A DNA stretch of 64,000 nucleotides. Origin: Copromyces sp. CBS 386.78. Lineage: Eukaryota > Ascomycota > Sordariomycetes > Sordariales > Sordariaceae. The notes below the pieces were generated by a model, which was given only the letters and a program-made list of their open reading frames with translations, made no database searches and was not told the DNA's origin. Both the position numbers and the translations under genes were made by a program. Numbering within the stretch: position 1 is the first letter of the stretch; each line of letters starts with the position of its first letter. Positions 41,455 through 52,796 of this stretch are shown one piece after another. Location: assembly GCA_030685235.1 (NCBI GenBank), contig MU839141.1, positions 62,001-126,000 on the forward strand, read 5' to 3'.

Positions 41455-43904
41455 CTACGATGTCCTGGGGTTAGGTCTGCAGCCATAAGCAGGATCCTTC
41501 TCAAACTCGGTTATCATTTGGAAGAGTCGATTTTGGACCTCCATGCTCGTCAGCCGGTCCCTCTGCTGCTGATCGTGTCCTTTGATGACAAGCAGGTCGC
41601 GCTCCACCATGTCAAGAAACTCGTGGATGAAGGTGGTGCATGTGGGATGCTGGTGCAGTTGGCTGATGAACTGCCAATATCGATTGAGCGGTTAGCATCT
41701 GTACCATTCACCAAGTGGACAGGGCCCGGGGTAGGAAAGCTGGAAGAGGACGGGTGTATAGCCTACCTCGGTGACTTTTGGTTTGATGACTGCCTGTTTC
41801 GAGCTCGTGTCTAGCATGAAGAACGTGCTGGTCTCAAAGGTGTTCCAATTTGGATCCTTCATCTTCCGTGCATTGCGGAATTCCTCCACAAGCTGCCAGC
41901 CCCCAACCAACCACGTGATGAACTCGAGGTAGACGCACCCCAGCGCCCACATGTCTTTCTGTCTTCCGGGCTTGCAATCCCCGTCGACGTCAAACTCGGG
42001 CGCACAATAATCCCTAGAGATAGCGATGTCCCCAATATCTCTTGATACGGTGCGGCGTGTGTCGAGTCCGGCCAGACCAAAGTCGGTCAGTTTGAGTGTT
42101 CCCCCTCGAAAGTTTGGAGAGTGTGCCGTCAATTCTTTTGCTCCTGCTGGGGTCGAAAACCATAGAACGTTATCGGGCTTGATGTCGCCATGGTGACCCA
42201 GCAATTTGCGCGGCTCCTTAAGATGCGAGTCGGAGCGACTCGATTCATAGGCATGGATGTGTACCACTCCGTTTGCGATGCCCTTGCACTGCTCAGCAAC
42301 CCACCAAACCGTTGCTTTATCGATGCAGGGGGATGGGTGAACCTTTTTCCAGTAGCTGTTGAGGTTGGCTTCGGCAAATGGGAAGATGAGGTAAAACTTG
42401 TCCTTTCGCTCGTAGGTCGCAAGGAGGGATATTAAATGGGAATGTCGCTCGTTGCTGAACTTTTTGAGAATGTCAACTTCTTGGTTGAACGTTGATCGCT
42501 CCCTTGAGTGAAGCCGTTTCACGGCAAATCTGCACGCGCAGTGCCTTTTTGTTTCCGGCTTCTTCTTTTCCGCGACAGATTCCGGATTATAGGCGCACTA
42601 CGAGCGAATACTCAGTTAGTGGACATTCTTGAGGTCCCGGTCAGGAGTATCATACCTCTTGGTTGTGGAACGTGTGGTGGTCGGGGTGTATTTTGGCCTC
42701 GAAGACGAAACCCCCACCCCCTTCTTCTGTGCCCTCTACACCCGTGACCTCGGTAAAAGGCAGGATAGAACGAGGAAACAAGGGGTAATGGTTCACATCC
42801 CGATGACCGTCTGCCCGTTCAAAGAACGGGGCTAGAGTTGTCCATTGCCATCGTGAAAATTCACACATCTGGAAGTCAGTCCATCCTCGTCGAAAAAAAA
42901 AAAATCTCGATCCATGCTGTTCTTGCCTTTGAAGATCATACCTTCCTGTCGGTGGTATGACCAGCTTCAAAGGCAAGTCAGAATCACTCAAACCCTCCTC
43001 TAAGAAGTTGATGATTTTGGGCGTCATGTTACACATGACAAGGATCGCAAAGATTTTGTGGAAAGATTTCCTCTTTTCCCTGTGTTCGTGTGTTGTTGTC
43101 TGCACTGGGTTTTCTCCACATATCTGCCTCGCATATTTCCATACAAGGTCATGATCGTAAGTCGCACGGGGGAAGTGCCTACGCAGCTCATTTTTCACAG
43201 CCCGAGCCGTGATGATATTGTTTAGTGAGTTGGTGGGAAAGAAGCCTTGTGTCAGTAGATCTCGGTTTTGGAGGGCTTCGAACAACCTGTCTTGGAGACA
43301 TGCGCCATGCCCCGAATGCCCCCGTCTGCGACTTCGTGGTTTGTGTCCTCGTGGTCTGTGTTCCCTAGAATACCTTCGCTGCCCACGATCACTAGGGTCA
43401 CTGGGCTCGGTTGGCGTGCTAAGAATGATCTCATTTCCAAGGATAGGTAGGCCGCCTTGTCGAAAGGGGGCTATGGCAACCAGATTGGTTTCATTACTAC
43501 CGTTGTGATGCGCTGATAGCTGGCTCTCATACAACGCAGCCAAATTAGTGAATAATCGAGGGAAAACGGGTCCGGTTGCTCACCTCCGTCAACATCAACT
43601 CATTATCCGGCTCTTCCATGGACTCTCTTCTCTGGAACTGTTCACCAGTGCGCTCCAAGCCCCGGAGCTGTTCCCTATTATCATTGCTGTCGTATTCTTC
43701 AATGTCGGTCGAGTCGCAGGAGTCGGAAAGACCCGAAGATTCGTGACTTTCTGGATCAACTAAGCTGTATGAGAACTGGGACGAAGCGTTCTCAGACACG
43801 TGAAGATCTCGGGGTGTTGGCAGTGCGGGATTCGGTCCAGTGGGTAGATCGACGGTGGCCCTTCGGCCGAAGATAAAGGATTTGGCGCTTTGAAAGGAGC
43901 CCAT
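41455..43904 (-). CDS. Protein kinase with helical N-terminal domain, paralogous to the kinase-HET protein
   Basis: Minus-strand exons 43904-43584, 43525-42656, 42597-41767 and 41670-41455 give 745 residues; every intron is phase 0 and 58-96 nt. The first ~110 residues are Ser-rich and disordered. Residues ~170-330 form a helical domain containing FHKIFAILVMCNM and NFLEEGLSDSDLPLKLVIPP, which resembles the same region of the second kinase. WTDFQMCEFSRWQWTTLAPF precedes the kinase domain, as WTEHKKNSFCDRQWTFLAPV does there. Kinase landmarks: FAVKRL (Lys ~424), GHHGDIKPDN (~532; HGD replaces HRD), TDFGLAG (~568) and DYCAPEF. A Gly-rich loop is weak (EEGGGGFVFEAK). Catalytic Lys, Asp and DFG are present, so activity is plausible. 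A 12-nt A-run (42893-42904) encodes four Phe. Role unknown. Confidence 0.82.
42893..42904 (-). repeat. Homopolymer of 12 A/T within the kinase coding sequence
   Basis: It encodes Phe-Phe-Phe-Phe on the minus strand between the helical domain and the WTD segment. A one-base error here would shift the frame. Confidence 0.8.
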
Positions 43905-44906
43905 TGGATTATCGATGGCCTTAGCGGCGTGAAGTCGTACTCTCCGCCGGTGAAATGGTATAGACCGTCGAGAACTCGCCGCTATAAGATGCAACGCCCT
44001 TTCACGAAAGACCAGAAGAGAGGGTTATCCAACAGCACTGGAGTATCCACAATCGTGGGCTACCTCTGAGCATGTGCTTGATAGCACAGCCATTTGTTTA
44101 ACGACTGTGCCTCTGCAGCTGGAATATTGTGTGAAGCTGTGATCCGACAGGGTCCTACAGCTCGCCAAGACTTTGGGGGGCCGTTGGAGGTCGGAGGCTG
44201 GGAGGGGCGGAGCCTCGAGAATGTCGAAGTTGGAATAGCCTCGTGCCCGGGAAAAGAAGATGAAGGCAGCATTGGGGCTGGCGAGGTCAATAAACCAGCA
44301 GGCCTGGGGTAGGACAAGAAGGCAACCACCCTAGTGGGAGGACCACCAATTGCCTGTTGCAGGCCAGGTTCGGTGAAAAGCGCGGCCTTAAGTGAAGAGT
44401 ACCTGGTCCAATGTGAGGCCAGGAGGGGCCAGCCTGCTTCTGTACGCGCTTATTGCAGAGGATACGGACAGTTGCCACGCTCATCAGACCAGGCATTATT
44501 GCGCCAGACTGTGCAAGAGATCCTCGGGTTGATTCATCAGGAATAAAGAGTCCGGTTGCGGTGAAAGGGCGATGAGGCGATGGAGAGCGAACTGGTGCTC
44601 GTGGCAGTTGCTGTCCTTGGTGGGACCTGATCATGAACTTGACTGTTTCGTATGTTTCATTGTCAGCCCAAAGTATGGCCGACCAAATTACGCCTTCCAA
44701 GGCTTTCTCTTACTAGAGTTAGTCAGAGTGGCGGGGCAACTCTCACACTTATTTAACCAGTTTCTCTGGTTCAACGGCAGGATGCTTCTCATGGTTCTCT
44801 GCAGCTTCAAATCTCCCTCTAGAGTCAGCCATCTCAATCGGCAACAAACCTCGAACACTTATGCCCCGTGTTCAATTCATCAAGAAACACCCGAACTCGC
44901 ACGACA
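43905..44906. other. Intergenic region between kinase and small accessory gene
   Basis: Divergent promoter region, 1 kb. Open frames here lack splice logic or domains. No feature is supported. Confidence 0.4.
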
Positions 44907-45252
44907 ATGACGGCCATCGATCTCCGCGCAAGTGACGACAGTAGCGGAGAATCAGCAAATGATGAAGCTGAAGTTTACCAGGAGCAGAACCGCGCCCCAG
45001 AATTGTTTTACCAGAAGTTACCCGGGCGGACAATTGATCCAAAGAAGCTGCTTGCATTGTTGAAGAGTAAATTTGGAGGCGAGCTGGAGGATGGTCAATA
45101 CACGGTTTCGGTCAGTTTTGACATCTGGATTGACTCGATGGCTCCCGGACTTACACGTGGTGTTGCAGTTGGTTTCGGGTGTATACAGCGTCGGCTCTCC
45201 GCGAAAACTTTCGCATGATGAAATTGCGCTGTGCAAAATTTACGGTCGATGA
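44907..45252 (+). CDS. Small accessory protein with shared C-terminal module (copy 1)
   Basis: Exons 44907-45110 and 45169-45252 give 95 residues. The 58-nt intron (GTCAGT...GTTGCAG, phase 0) must be removed to reach the ending; without it the reading stops elsewhere. The N-terminal ~30 residues are acidic and disordered (ASDDSSGESANDEAE). The module starts DPKKLLALLKSKFG, continues DGQYTVS, and after the intron SGVYSVGSPRKLSHDEIALC. The same arrangement of FG, aromatic strand, P-R-K/R-L-S/T, D-E-I/V and Cys, with an intron at the same place, recurs in genes at 58883, 63049 and probably 60600. It lies 195 bp from the retrotransposon. No known family is recognised. Confidence 0.65.
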
Positions 45253-45441
45253 ATCGCCAGTTCGTTTGTCTTGATCTCTCCTCTGCGCATGATCAGGAAC
45301 AGCTCCAAGCCGGATTGGTGGTCAAATGCGGCCGGCCCCCCCTCATCAGTCGTGGGGTGGCAGTGAGCGACTGCACCTGCCCTGGAAAGCCTGGCTAAGT
45401 AATGTTGTTGGGTACCAACGTGGATCTAAATAAAAAGGTAC

Positions 45442-45446
45442 CTTAC
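45442..45446. repeat. Target-site duplication, left copy (CTTAC)
   Basis: CTTAC directly precedes the left LTR and is repeated at 52792-52796 directly after the right LTR. Five bases is the usual duplication for Copia-type elements. Confidence 0.9.
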
Positions 45447-45612
45447 TGTAGAATATTAGCACGTGCAGGGGTATTCTGGAAGTAGGGAGAAGACTGTGTA
45501 TTGTGTTGAGTTCTGTGTGCCCAGAAATCCCTCATAGAAAATCTGGTTAATACAATATATTAGACCCGTTAAGTTATATAAGTACTACCCCTGTGCATCC
45601 TCATTTCTAATA
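45447..45612 (-). repeat. Left LTR (3' LTR of the minus-strand element)
   Basis: 166 bp. Against the right LTR it differs at about 19 positions, all transitions. Its outer ~100 bases keep the C/G states; its inner ~65 bases are the mutated copy. Confidence 0.92.
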
Positions 45613-45614
45613 TA

Positions 45615-45621
45615 CCCCCCC
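45615..45621 (-). other. Polypurine tract
   Basis: Seven G on the minus strand, preceded there by AGCT, lie 2 bp from the left LTR. It sets the element's orientation as minus and survived in an otherwise AT-converted region. Confidence 0.7.
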
Positions 45622-45784
45622 AGCTGTATTGGGTAAGGTGTTTAGAAAGCTGGTATAAATGAAGTTATTTACAATTTTGCTCCCTTTTTTGTATTTCCCC
45701 TAGCAGTCGTTTTTAAAGGCGTTACCCGTTGTTAATTCCCCTTTATAAGGAAGGTCGATAGTGCTAATTTTCAATAATGACCCG

Positions 45785-45930
45785 GGTTTTGTAGTTTAAT
45801 GGTTAGAGTGTTGGGGTTAAATTTTAGACTATTTTTATTGCTTAAGTATATTTTATAGTATATTTATTAATATTATTAATAGTTTATAAATTATCTTTAA
45901 AAGTTGTAGGTTCGAACTTTGTTAGGATTA
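45785..45930 (+). pseudogene. Mutated intron-containing tRNA-like sequence inside the retrotransposon
   Basis: The 5' half has acceptor strand GGTTTTG and D-arm TAGTTTAATGGTTAGAG. The 3' half has T-arm GTAGGTTCGAACTTTGT, acceptor strand TAGGATT and discriminator A. An AT-rich insert of roughly 70 nt sits at the anticodon. All acceptor and T-stem positions still pair if G-U is allowed, and each G-U is explained by a C-to-T change on this strand. That is what RIP of a real tRNA gene or tRNA-derived sequence would give. The anticodon cannot be assigned safely. Confidence 0.6.
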
Positions 45931-47305
45931 ATATTTTTATTCTTTTTTTTCCTTATATAAATTGTGTATTGTATAGGACCTTCTTAGTTTATAGAGGTTA
46001 TTTTTATTGTATTGTATAGGTAGGTAGTTTATATTTATAATTATTGTTTTTTTCTTTTTTATTATTCGATGGAGTTTATTCCTTTTAATCCTCTTCGTAA
46101 ATCTTTATGATTAAGTAGTTCGCTTTTATTTTGGGTAACGGCTTATTTAATTCCTTCTTTATTATTTTAATATTTTAAAGATTTAATTAGTTTATAAATT
46201 CTTTATATTTGTTAGTTGGTAGCGTTTTCGTTAAACCGTCGGCGATTATTTCTTTAGTAGGTACGTAGTAAATTTTGAAGAAACTTTATTGTTACCTCTC
46301 CTTAAGTTAGTGGTTATAAATATTAATATATTTGAACTTAGTTTAGAATTTAGCGTTTTTTTTTATAATAAAGCGGATTATTGATTTATTATTATATTTT
46401 AAAGGGATAATATTAAATTTAAACTTTATTATAAGGGTTTGGAGGAGGCGTTTTATTTATATATTTTCCTTTATTCTTTAGGAGAAGGATAATAGTTCTA
46501 TTTTAGTAGTAGAGGTTATAATTATATTTTATTTATTGGTTCGCTAGTTTATTATGCTTTTAAATAATTATATTGCGAATTTTTAAGAGTTTTTATAATT
46601 AAATATATTATTAGCGAAGGATAAATCTATTAGTATATTGAAATTATATTTACTTTCTAATTGTAATATATAATTTGTGGTATTTTTGATAAAGGTTTTA
46701 AATTAGTTGTTAATATAATAGTGATAGGGATTAGGGTTAGTAAAGAAATAAATTAATTAGGAAATTGTAAACGATAAATTTAGTTGAATAATGATTATTA
46801 GATAGAGAAGTTCGCTAATAGTTTTCTAATATTATTTAATTAGGTATTGGGGGGCTATCTTTATAGAAGGTATTAGTTCTTCTTGTATTATAGGGGTATT
46901 AGGAGCTTTCTTATTTTATATAAGGTTTTTTGTGATTTTTAAAATATATTATCGTTGAGATAATTAAATTAATTATTTTGGCTTATTTCGAAGGATTTTA
47001 ATGCTAAAGAATTATTAAAGATTATAACTACTTATAAATTAGTAGTAGTCTTTAAATGTGGCGATTATTTGATTAATTAAATTAAGGTACTTTCTTTTAT
47101 AAGCGATAATAATATTATTAATATAGAAGAAGACTATTACGTTATAGTAGATATAGATATATAGTTCTATAGGGATAATTAAGAGGCTAATTTTTAAAAG
47201 GGTTTTAGTAAATTCTTTCTACTATAATAAGGGGGATTTACCTAAATTGTAGAGAGTTTTTAATAGTTTTAATATCTTTCTTTTCTATTTGTATCCTTAG
47301 GGCGC

Positions 47306-47315
47306 TTATATATAA
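47306..47315. repeat. Target-site duplication of the nested TIR element, left copy
   Basis: TTATATATAA precedes the left inverted repeat and recurs at 48766-48775. The repeat lies in RIP-altered AT-rich DNA, so part of the match could be chance. Confidence 0.7.
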
Positions 47316-47444
47316 GAGAAAGTCTTTTCGGACTGTAGAGAAAGTCTTCAAGGACTGTCGCCCCGCCCTCTCCCCACCCTTCCCGCGCGCCAAAGCACGC
47401 TAATGCACACCAAAATTTTTGAGCCAATCAGATCGCTCGCATCC
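47316..47444 (+). repeat. Left terminal inverted repeat of nested element
   Basis: Matches the reverse complement of 48650-48765 with a few indels. It contains an internal direct repeat (AAAGTCTTTTCGGACTGT / AAAGTCTTCAAGGACTGT). Confidence 0.85.
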
Positions 47445-48338
47445 ATTCTAAGTCTCCACGTTCCTATTCTTAGCGTCAGCAAACCGTACCGCGCCCGCCA
47501 AGCCCCCAGATTACAGCCCATTACACATTCAAACCCCTGCACAGGCCAGATTTCGTAATCGTTACACTTAGCGATTTACATCATCGCATCGCTTCCTCCA
47601 TCACCATCTCACTATCACCACCCTCCCTATAATCAATCAAACCACCATCGCGCGCATCACAAGATATTACCAAGTAAACAAAGCGCTAGCATCTATCAAC
47701 AGTAAAAAATAATCCGTCATTTTTTCTATACGTTTCCCCAACTAACCGCAACGCAGATAGCCGATGCAGCGACCGTAGCGCTCACCCCAGCCAAACAATC
47801 GACCTCACTCTCATCGACCCCAATCTAGCCCAGCGAACCTACCTCAGCGCAACCTATAAATATCGATAATGACCAGCCCAACGATTAAGAAGACGAGCCG
47901 CACGAGCCCCCCGATTAACTGCGCTAATCAACACTCAAGCTCCCCCTCCCTTAACTACGCCAGCTCAACTATTACAACCTCGAAGACGGCCTCGCCTACA
48001 GCCCAACCGCGGCCGACAGCCCAGGGCAGGCCAAAACCCTACAGTCTCAACACGAATTGCCCCTTTAATCCAGCGAAATATATCTAACTAGGAGGGCTTT
48101 AACCTAGAGGCAAAAGATAGAACCGACCGCCCAACCGCCACACAGACTAGACGAGGCCGTCCTCGTAGCAGTACACAGAGAGGGAGAGGAGGAGGAGGGG
48201 AGAGGGGAGGCAGCGCTACCCGGAGCAGAGGAGGAGGCATAAGGGGAGGAAGCACGCCAGCCAGCACTCCTACTAGCACACAGGGTAGTCGGCGAAGCAC
48301 ACGTATCGCTGGCACGCAAGCCTAGTAAGGGAGATTCT

Positions 48339-48418
48339 AGCACTCTCGCTGGGACTCTAGAGCTCTCGCTGGGACTCTGGAGCACTCGCTGGCACTCTGG
48401 GAGACTCGCTAGCAGTCA
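48339..48418. repeat. 20-bp tandem repeat inside the nested element
   Basis: About four units of the form AGCACTCTCGCTGGGACTCT with small changes. It is the most repetitive part of the TIR element. Confidence 0.75.
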
Positions 48419-48649
48419 GATTGCTCGATTTCACAATAGAAACCAAATAGATTATCAATATATAGATTAATATAGATTGAGTACAATTAGTTAATCGCTC
48501 AATCAAACGATGTACGACCGTGCGATGTGCAATCTGGGTGCACATCTAGGCTGGGCACGTAATATTTCATAAAAGAATATAATGCCCAAATTTTTAGTGT
48601 AAAATCTATAAAAGAATACAAGTGCGAAGTAGAGTGTAGACCGCGATTT

Positions 48650-48765
48650 GGATGCGAGCGATCTAATTAGCTCAAAAATTTTGGTGTGCATTAGCGCGCG
48701 GGAAGGGTGTAAGTGGGTGGGGCGACAGTCCCTGAAGACTTTCTCTACAGTCCGAAAAGACTTTC
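48650..48765 (-). repeat. Right terminal inverted repeat of nested element
   Basis: Reverse-complement partner of 47316-47444. It shares the CTACAGTCCGAAAAGACTTTC end and the CTCAAAAATTTTGGTGTGCA block. Confidence 0.85.
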
Positions 48766-48775
48766 TTATATATAA
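48766..48775. repeat. Target-site duplication of the nested TIR element, right copy
   Basis: TTATATATAA, identical to 47306-47315. Confidence 0.7.
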
Positions 48776-51700
48776 ATAAGTTTATTAAAATACGTATTAA
48801 CGAAGGTATTAATAGTATTGTATTATTTGAATTCGAAATTGAAGTAAATTACGATAATTATTATAATTTATAAAGAGCGGATTGTAAGGGTAATTACGTA
48901 CGTATTGTATATATTATTACGTTTTTATTAATTTCTTTATATAATTAAACGAATTTTATACTTTAAGAAGAATCCTTTTACGTTAAATTTATACGTATAT
49001 ATTTATATAAAATCAAAGGGGACTTTATTATTAATTTTTTATTTGCTTTTATTAACTTATATTTATAATTTCTTTTTTTTGTAATTAATTATATACTTTT
49101 ATTTAATTTAATAAAAGATAATATAGAAGGGATGATAATATAATTTTTTATACAATTTGGGGGGAGGAGGAAAATTTTGCTATTAAAGAGTAGTTAATAC
49201 GTATATTATATTAAAATAATTAATTTTATTACGGGTTAATTTTAAATTTAGCAAGAATTCTTCTTTTAATATTTTTACTTTAAATTTTATAAAACGTAAC
49301 TGGTTTAACCTTCTTTTTAAAATAAGGTTATTTTTAAAAATAATTATATTAAGGTAGGAAAGTATAGTTACGAAGTTTTTTATTTATCCGAAATATTAAT
49401 TATAAGTCGGTTAGTTCTTTCGTAGTTGGGAAGTATTTAATTTATTAATGAGAAACGATGTTAGACTTTCTAGAGGAGATAGATATACGGTTTTAGCCTC
49501 TTTTTCTTTATTTAATATTGTATTTTACTAGTTATTATGCGATTCCGGTACTTCCTCTTACTTTTAAATAAGTATAAATTCGATCGGATTAATTGAAAGT
49601 AAGTTAATAACGTCGATAGTAATTGGTATAAATTTAATTATAGGACTTTCGTCCTTATTATCTTCGTTTTTTGCCTATTTAATAGGGAAAGGTTTAGAAA
49701 TGTCGATATTTAATTAATAGAGATTATTTAATTGTACGGCTAATTTTTCGAAAGAAATATTAAAAGTATTATAGAGGGTTTGAATATTATTTATAAAGAT
49801 TTTATTTTTATTAAATATAATATTTCGTATAATAATTACTTTATTAGTATACGGATTTTAAATATAGTAGATATTAGTTAATTAATAGTCTATTAGATAT
49901 TTAATTTAAGTACGTTATTTTAATTTTTAGGTCTTCTTTTAATTATATAGTATATTAATTATAAATACGAAAGTTTTGTACTTATATACTTTTAAGTGAG
50001 TTAATTTAAGTATTACCTATTGCTATCTACTATTTTAGTTTATTGTATATATTATTAAACGTTCTTTTGGGGATTTTTAATTGAATTCCCTTCGTAGGGT
50101 TTTATTTATAAAGTAAACTATTATTATTATAGTCTTTTTCTAGAATTCTTAAGGTAAATAAATATTATTTATTATTATTATTGCGTTCTTTTTAATCGTA
50201 TTCCCCGAACGTTCGGCGCTGCTATTTTAAATTTATAAATAAAGAACCGAGGGTTCGATAATCGTTCTTCTTTAGGAGAGGAAGGTAGCGATACAGGGTT
50301 TCGATATTATAATTTTATTATTGTATTTAATTATTTTTACTTTAATTTAGTAATATAATTTTAGATTATTAAATAATAATATAAGCGTAGTAATAATTAA
50401 GTTCGTTTATTAGTTAAATAGGTAATAAAATTATAATTATTTAGATTAATAATTTATAACGATTATTAGGTTAAAGATAGTTCCCCCGTTAACTTTTATA
50501 GTTAGATAATTAAAGAAATCGATTACGAATTTTATCCTTAAGCCCTTTAGCGCGTCGCAGACTTCCCTTCGTATTTAGCGTTTTAATTTAATTATTATAT
50601 AAAAATTATAGTAAATTAAGTTTAGGCCTTTTAAATAGATTTTATATTCCTAATTAATTAGTTAAATTAGTGTCTTTAGATTAAGGTAATTAAGCCGAAG
50701 GTGTTAATATAAGGTATTATCCTTTTAGGATTTCTTAGCAGTTTTATTAGTAAATTGGTAAAATTATATATAAAAAGAGGATTAGTTAGTATATATTTCG
50801 AGGGGGATGTATTTTAATACGAATTATTTGAATTTTAAAGAGAGGTTATAAATAAATGAATTATTTAAGTAGAAACGTAAATAATTAGGTTTAATAGTTT
50901 AATTTTAATAGAGTCCTCTTTTTAGTAATTTTCTTAAGGAAACGAGGTTATAGGCTATTTTTAGTATAAATACGACGTTATTAAATTTAAGATTTATAGG
51001 GTAATTTTTATCATCGTTTATAATTAAGTAGATTATTTTATACCCTTCGATTATAATAAATTTATTTCCCGCTTAGACGTAATTTCCTTTCGCCGCTTTT
51101 ATAAGGCTTTTAAAACGACCGGCCTTATTGAAAATATAGATTATTATATTTAAATTAAGAATTGTTAAATCCTTTAGTAGGTATTTAGGCCCTTTATATT
51201 GAAGTTCTAGTATTAAGAAATTCGTTTTGTAATTAATATTGCTGATACGCCGATTTTTTAATTAAGCGCCGTTAGTATTTTCGTTAAAGGTAGTTCCCGC
51301 TCCTTATTCCTTATTTTAGGTCTTTATTCGAATTTCCTTTACCTATTAAACGAATTTATAATCTTTAGAGTAGTTTTCTTTAATGCGGTTTATAAGGAAG
51401 AGGGATTCCTGCTATTAATTAGGAGTTGTAAATTAGTTAATATATTAATAATTTTTTAGATTATAGCCTATATATTTATAAGTAGGGTAAGCCTTCTTCG
51501 CCCGCTTTTTTCCTTAATTATAGGAGGCGTTAGACGGTCTTTTATTATTTTATTCCCGGGAATTATTAGGATAGGCGTCCCTTCTAGTCTTTTCAGCGAA
51601 AATAGTTTTAGTACCGAATACGCTACTTCTTAAAATTTGAAAGCGATTTTTACTTTACGGAAATACGTCGGTAATAATTTACTTAAATTCTTAGAACGCT

Positions 51701-52625
51701 TTTTAATACGTATAAATTTTATTATCTAAGTTTATATAATATATAATAATTTAAGAAGTAAAAAGGGAATTAAAAGGTCTATTTACCGCTCTAAAGAAGT
51801 TAAATATTTAATTATTTTATTTAATATATTTGTCGATTTTAAAAAATTTACTAATAGTTATAATTTATTCCTATTCTAATAACTAATTAAATTAGTTCTT
51901 AGGGTAGGTAATAATTGAGATTTTATTGAAGTATTTAACCCTAACGTTATTTCGAACCTTCTTTTTATTGTATTTAATAGTTTAGCGGAATTTATTATAC
52001 TAGGTAATTAAGGTAGCCGGTTTTAGGAAATAGGTTAATTAGTAATGCTTCGTTACGTATTTAATTATTTACTCTTTTAAGGTTAAAGTCTTTTTAAGGA
52101 ATTTATCCTAATCCTTCTTTTTATAGCGGTATTTTGTAAGGGCTAGTTAGTAATTGCGGTAGTTTTACTTTATAGTAAAGCCTATTTTCCGGGCCGCGAA
52201 GGAAACCGTTAGCCCGGCTGGGATTAGGGCTGTAGGCGGGGGAGTTATAATTCTTCGGGTTACGGAGCTCCGGGTATTAGCGGCTGGGGAGTCTTCGGTA
52301 GATTTTAAGATAGTCCGTTAGAGCTGGCTATTTGTAATGGTTAGGATCTCTTTAAAGTTAGAGATCTCCGGCTTTTCCGGTTCCGTAGGCTAGTTTTTTT
52401 TAGTGCTATTGTTTATAATATACCTCTATAAATTGAGACTTATCGCCTTCGACTTAAAGCCCTTTTTTTAAAGGAGCTAGTTTTTAATTTTAAATAAGGT
52501 AATTTCGTTTACTTTAGTAAGATTTTAGTTGAGAGATATAGTCGTTATTATTTTTCGATATCTATTGAGTATTATATTTTGCTCGGTTTGCTATAATCGG
52601 TGATAATATGTATAAAACTCTTAAT

Positions 52626-52791
52626 TGTAGAATATTAGTACGTGCAGGGGTATTCTAGAAATAGGGAGAAGATTGTGTATTATATTGAATTCTGTGTACC
52701 TAGAAATCCTTTATAGAAAATCTGGTTAATGCAATACACTAGACCCGCTAAGTTACATAAGCACTACCCCTGTGCATCCTCATTTCTGACA
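52626..52791 (-). repeat. Right LTR (5' LTR of the minus-strand element)
   Basis: 166 bp. Its inner (left) ~100 bases carry T/A where the left LTR keeps C/G; its outer ~65 bases keep C/G and end in TGACA. Confidence 0.92.
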
Positions 52792-52796
52792 CTTAC
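52792..52796. repeat. Target-site duplication, right copy (CTTAC)
   Basis: Identical to 45442-45446. Confidence 0.9.

Larger units (their letters stand above)
47316..48765. mobile_element. Nested non-autonomous TIR DNA transposon, not RIP-damaged (1450 bp)
   Basis: Long imperfect terminal inverted repeats (47316-47444 and 48650-48765) begin with AAAGTCTTTTCGGACTGT-type sequence and are flanked by TTATATATAA on both sides. Base composition returns to about normal exactly between these boundaries and drops again outside. The interior has short ORFs (none over ~95 codons), no transposase domain, and a 20-bp tandem repeat at 48339-48418. Long TIRs with a 10-bp duplication are suggestive of Mutator-like elements, but the superfamily is not settled. 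Because it is undamaged, it probably entered after RIP of its host element. Confidence 0.85.
45447..52791 (-). mobile_element. RIP-damaged Copia-type LTR retrotransposon (7345 bp)
   Basis: Two 166-bp LTRs (45447-45612 and 52626-52791) begin TGTAGAAT and end in TGACA (left copy changed to TAATA), flanked by CTTAC on both sides. Orientation is minus: a polypurine tract (G7 on the minus strand, 45615-45621) abuts the left LTR, which is therefore the 3' LTR. Near 47104-47125 the minus strand reads like a reverse-transcriptase YVDD box with G-to-A changes (Tyr-Ile-Asn-Asn-Ile-Ile-Ile-Ala). The interior is strongly AT-rich, with stop codons in every frame and no ORF of note, as RIP leaves it. The order RT near the 3' end is compatible with Copia/Pseudoviridae (integrase before RT), but other domains are too decayed to read. 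It is interrupted by a 1450-bp TIR element. Not capable of coding. Confidence 0.93.

Noticed and set aside
42866..42938. Intron GTATGA...TTCCAG within the first kinase
   Set aside because: At 73 nt it is not a multiple of three and every available acceptor breaks the downstream kinase frame; the WTD segment that matches the paralog would also be lost.
47348..48545. Short ORFs inside the TIR element
   Set aside because: All are under about 95 codons, run through tandem repeats or the inverted repeats, and show no transposase motif.
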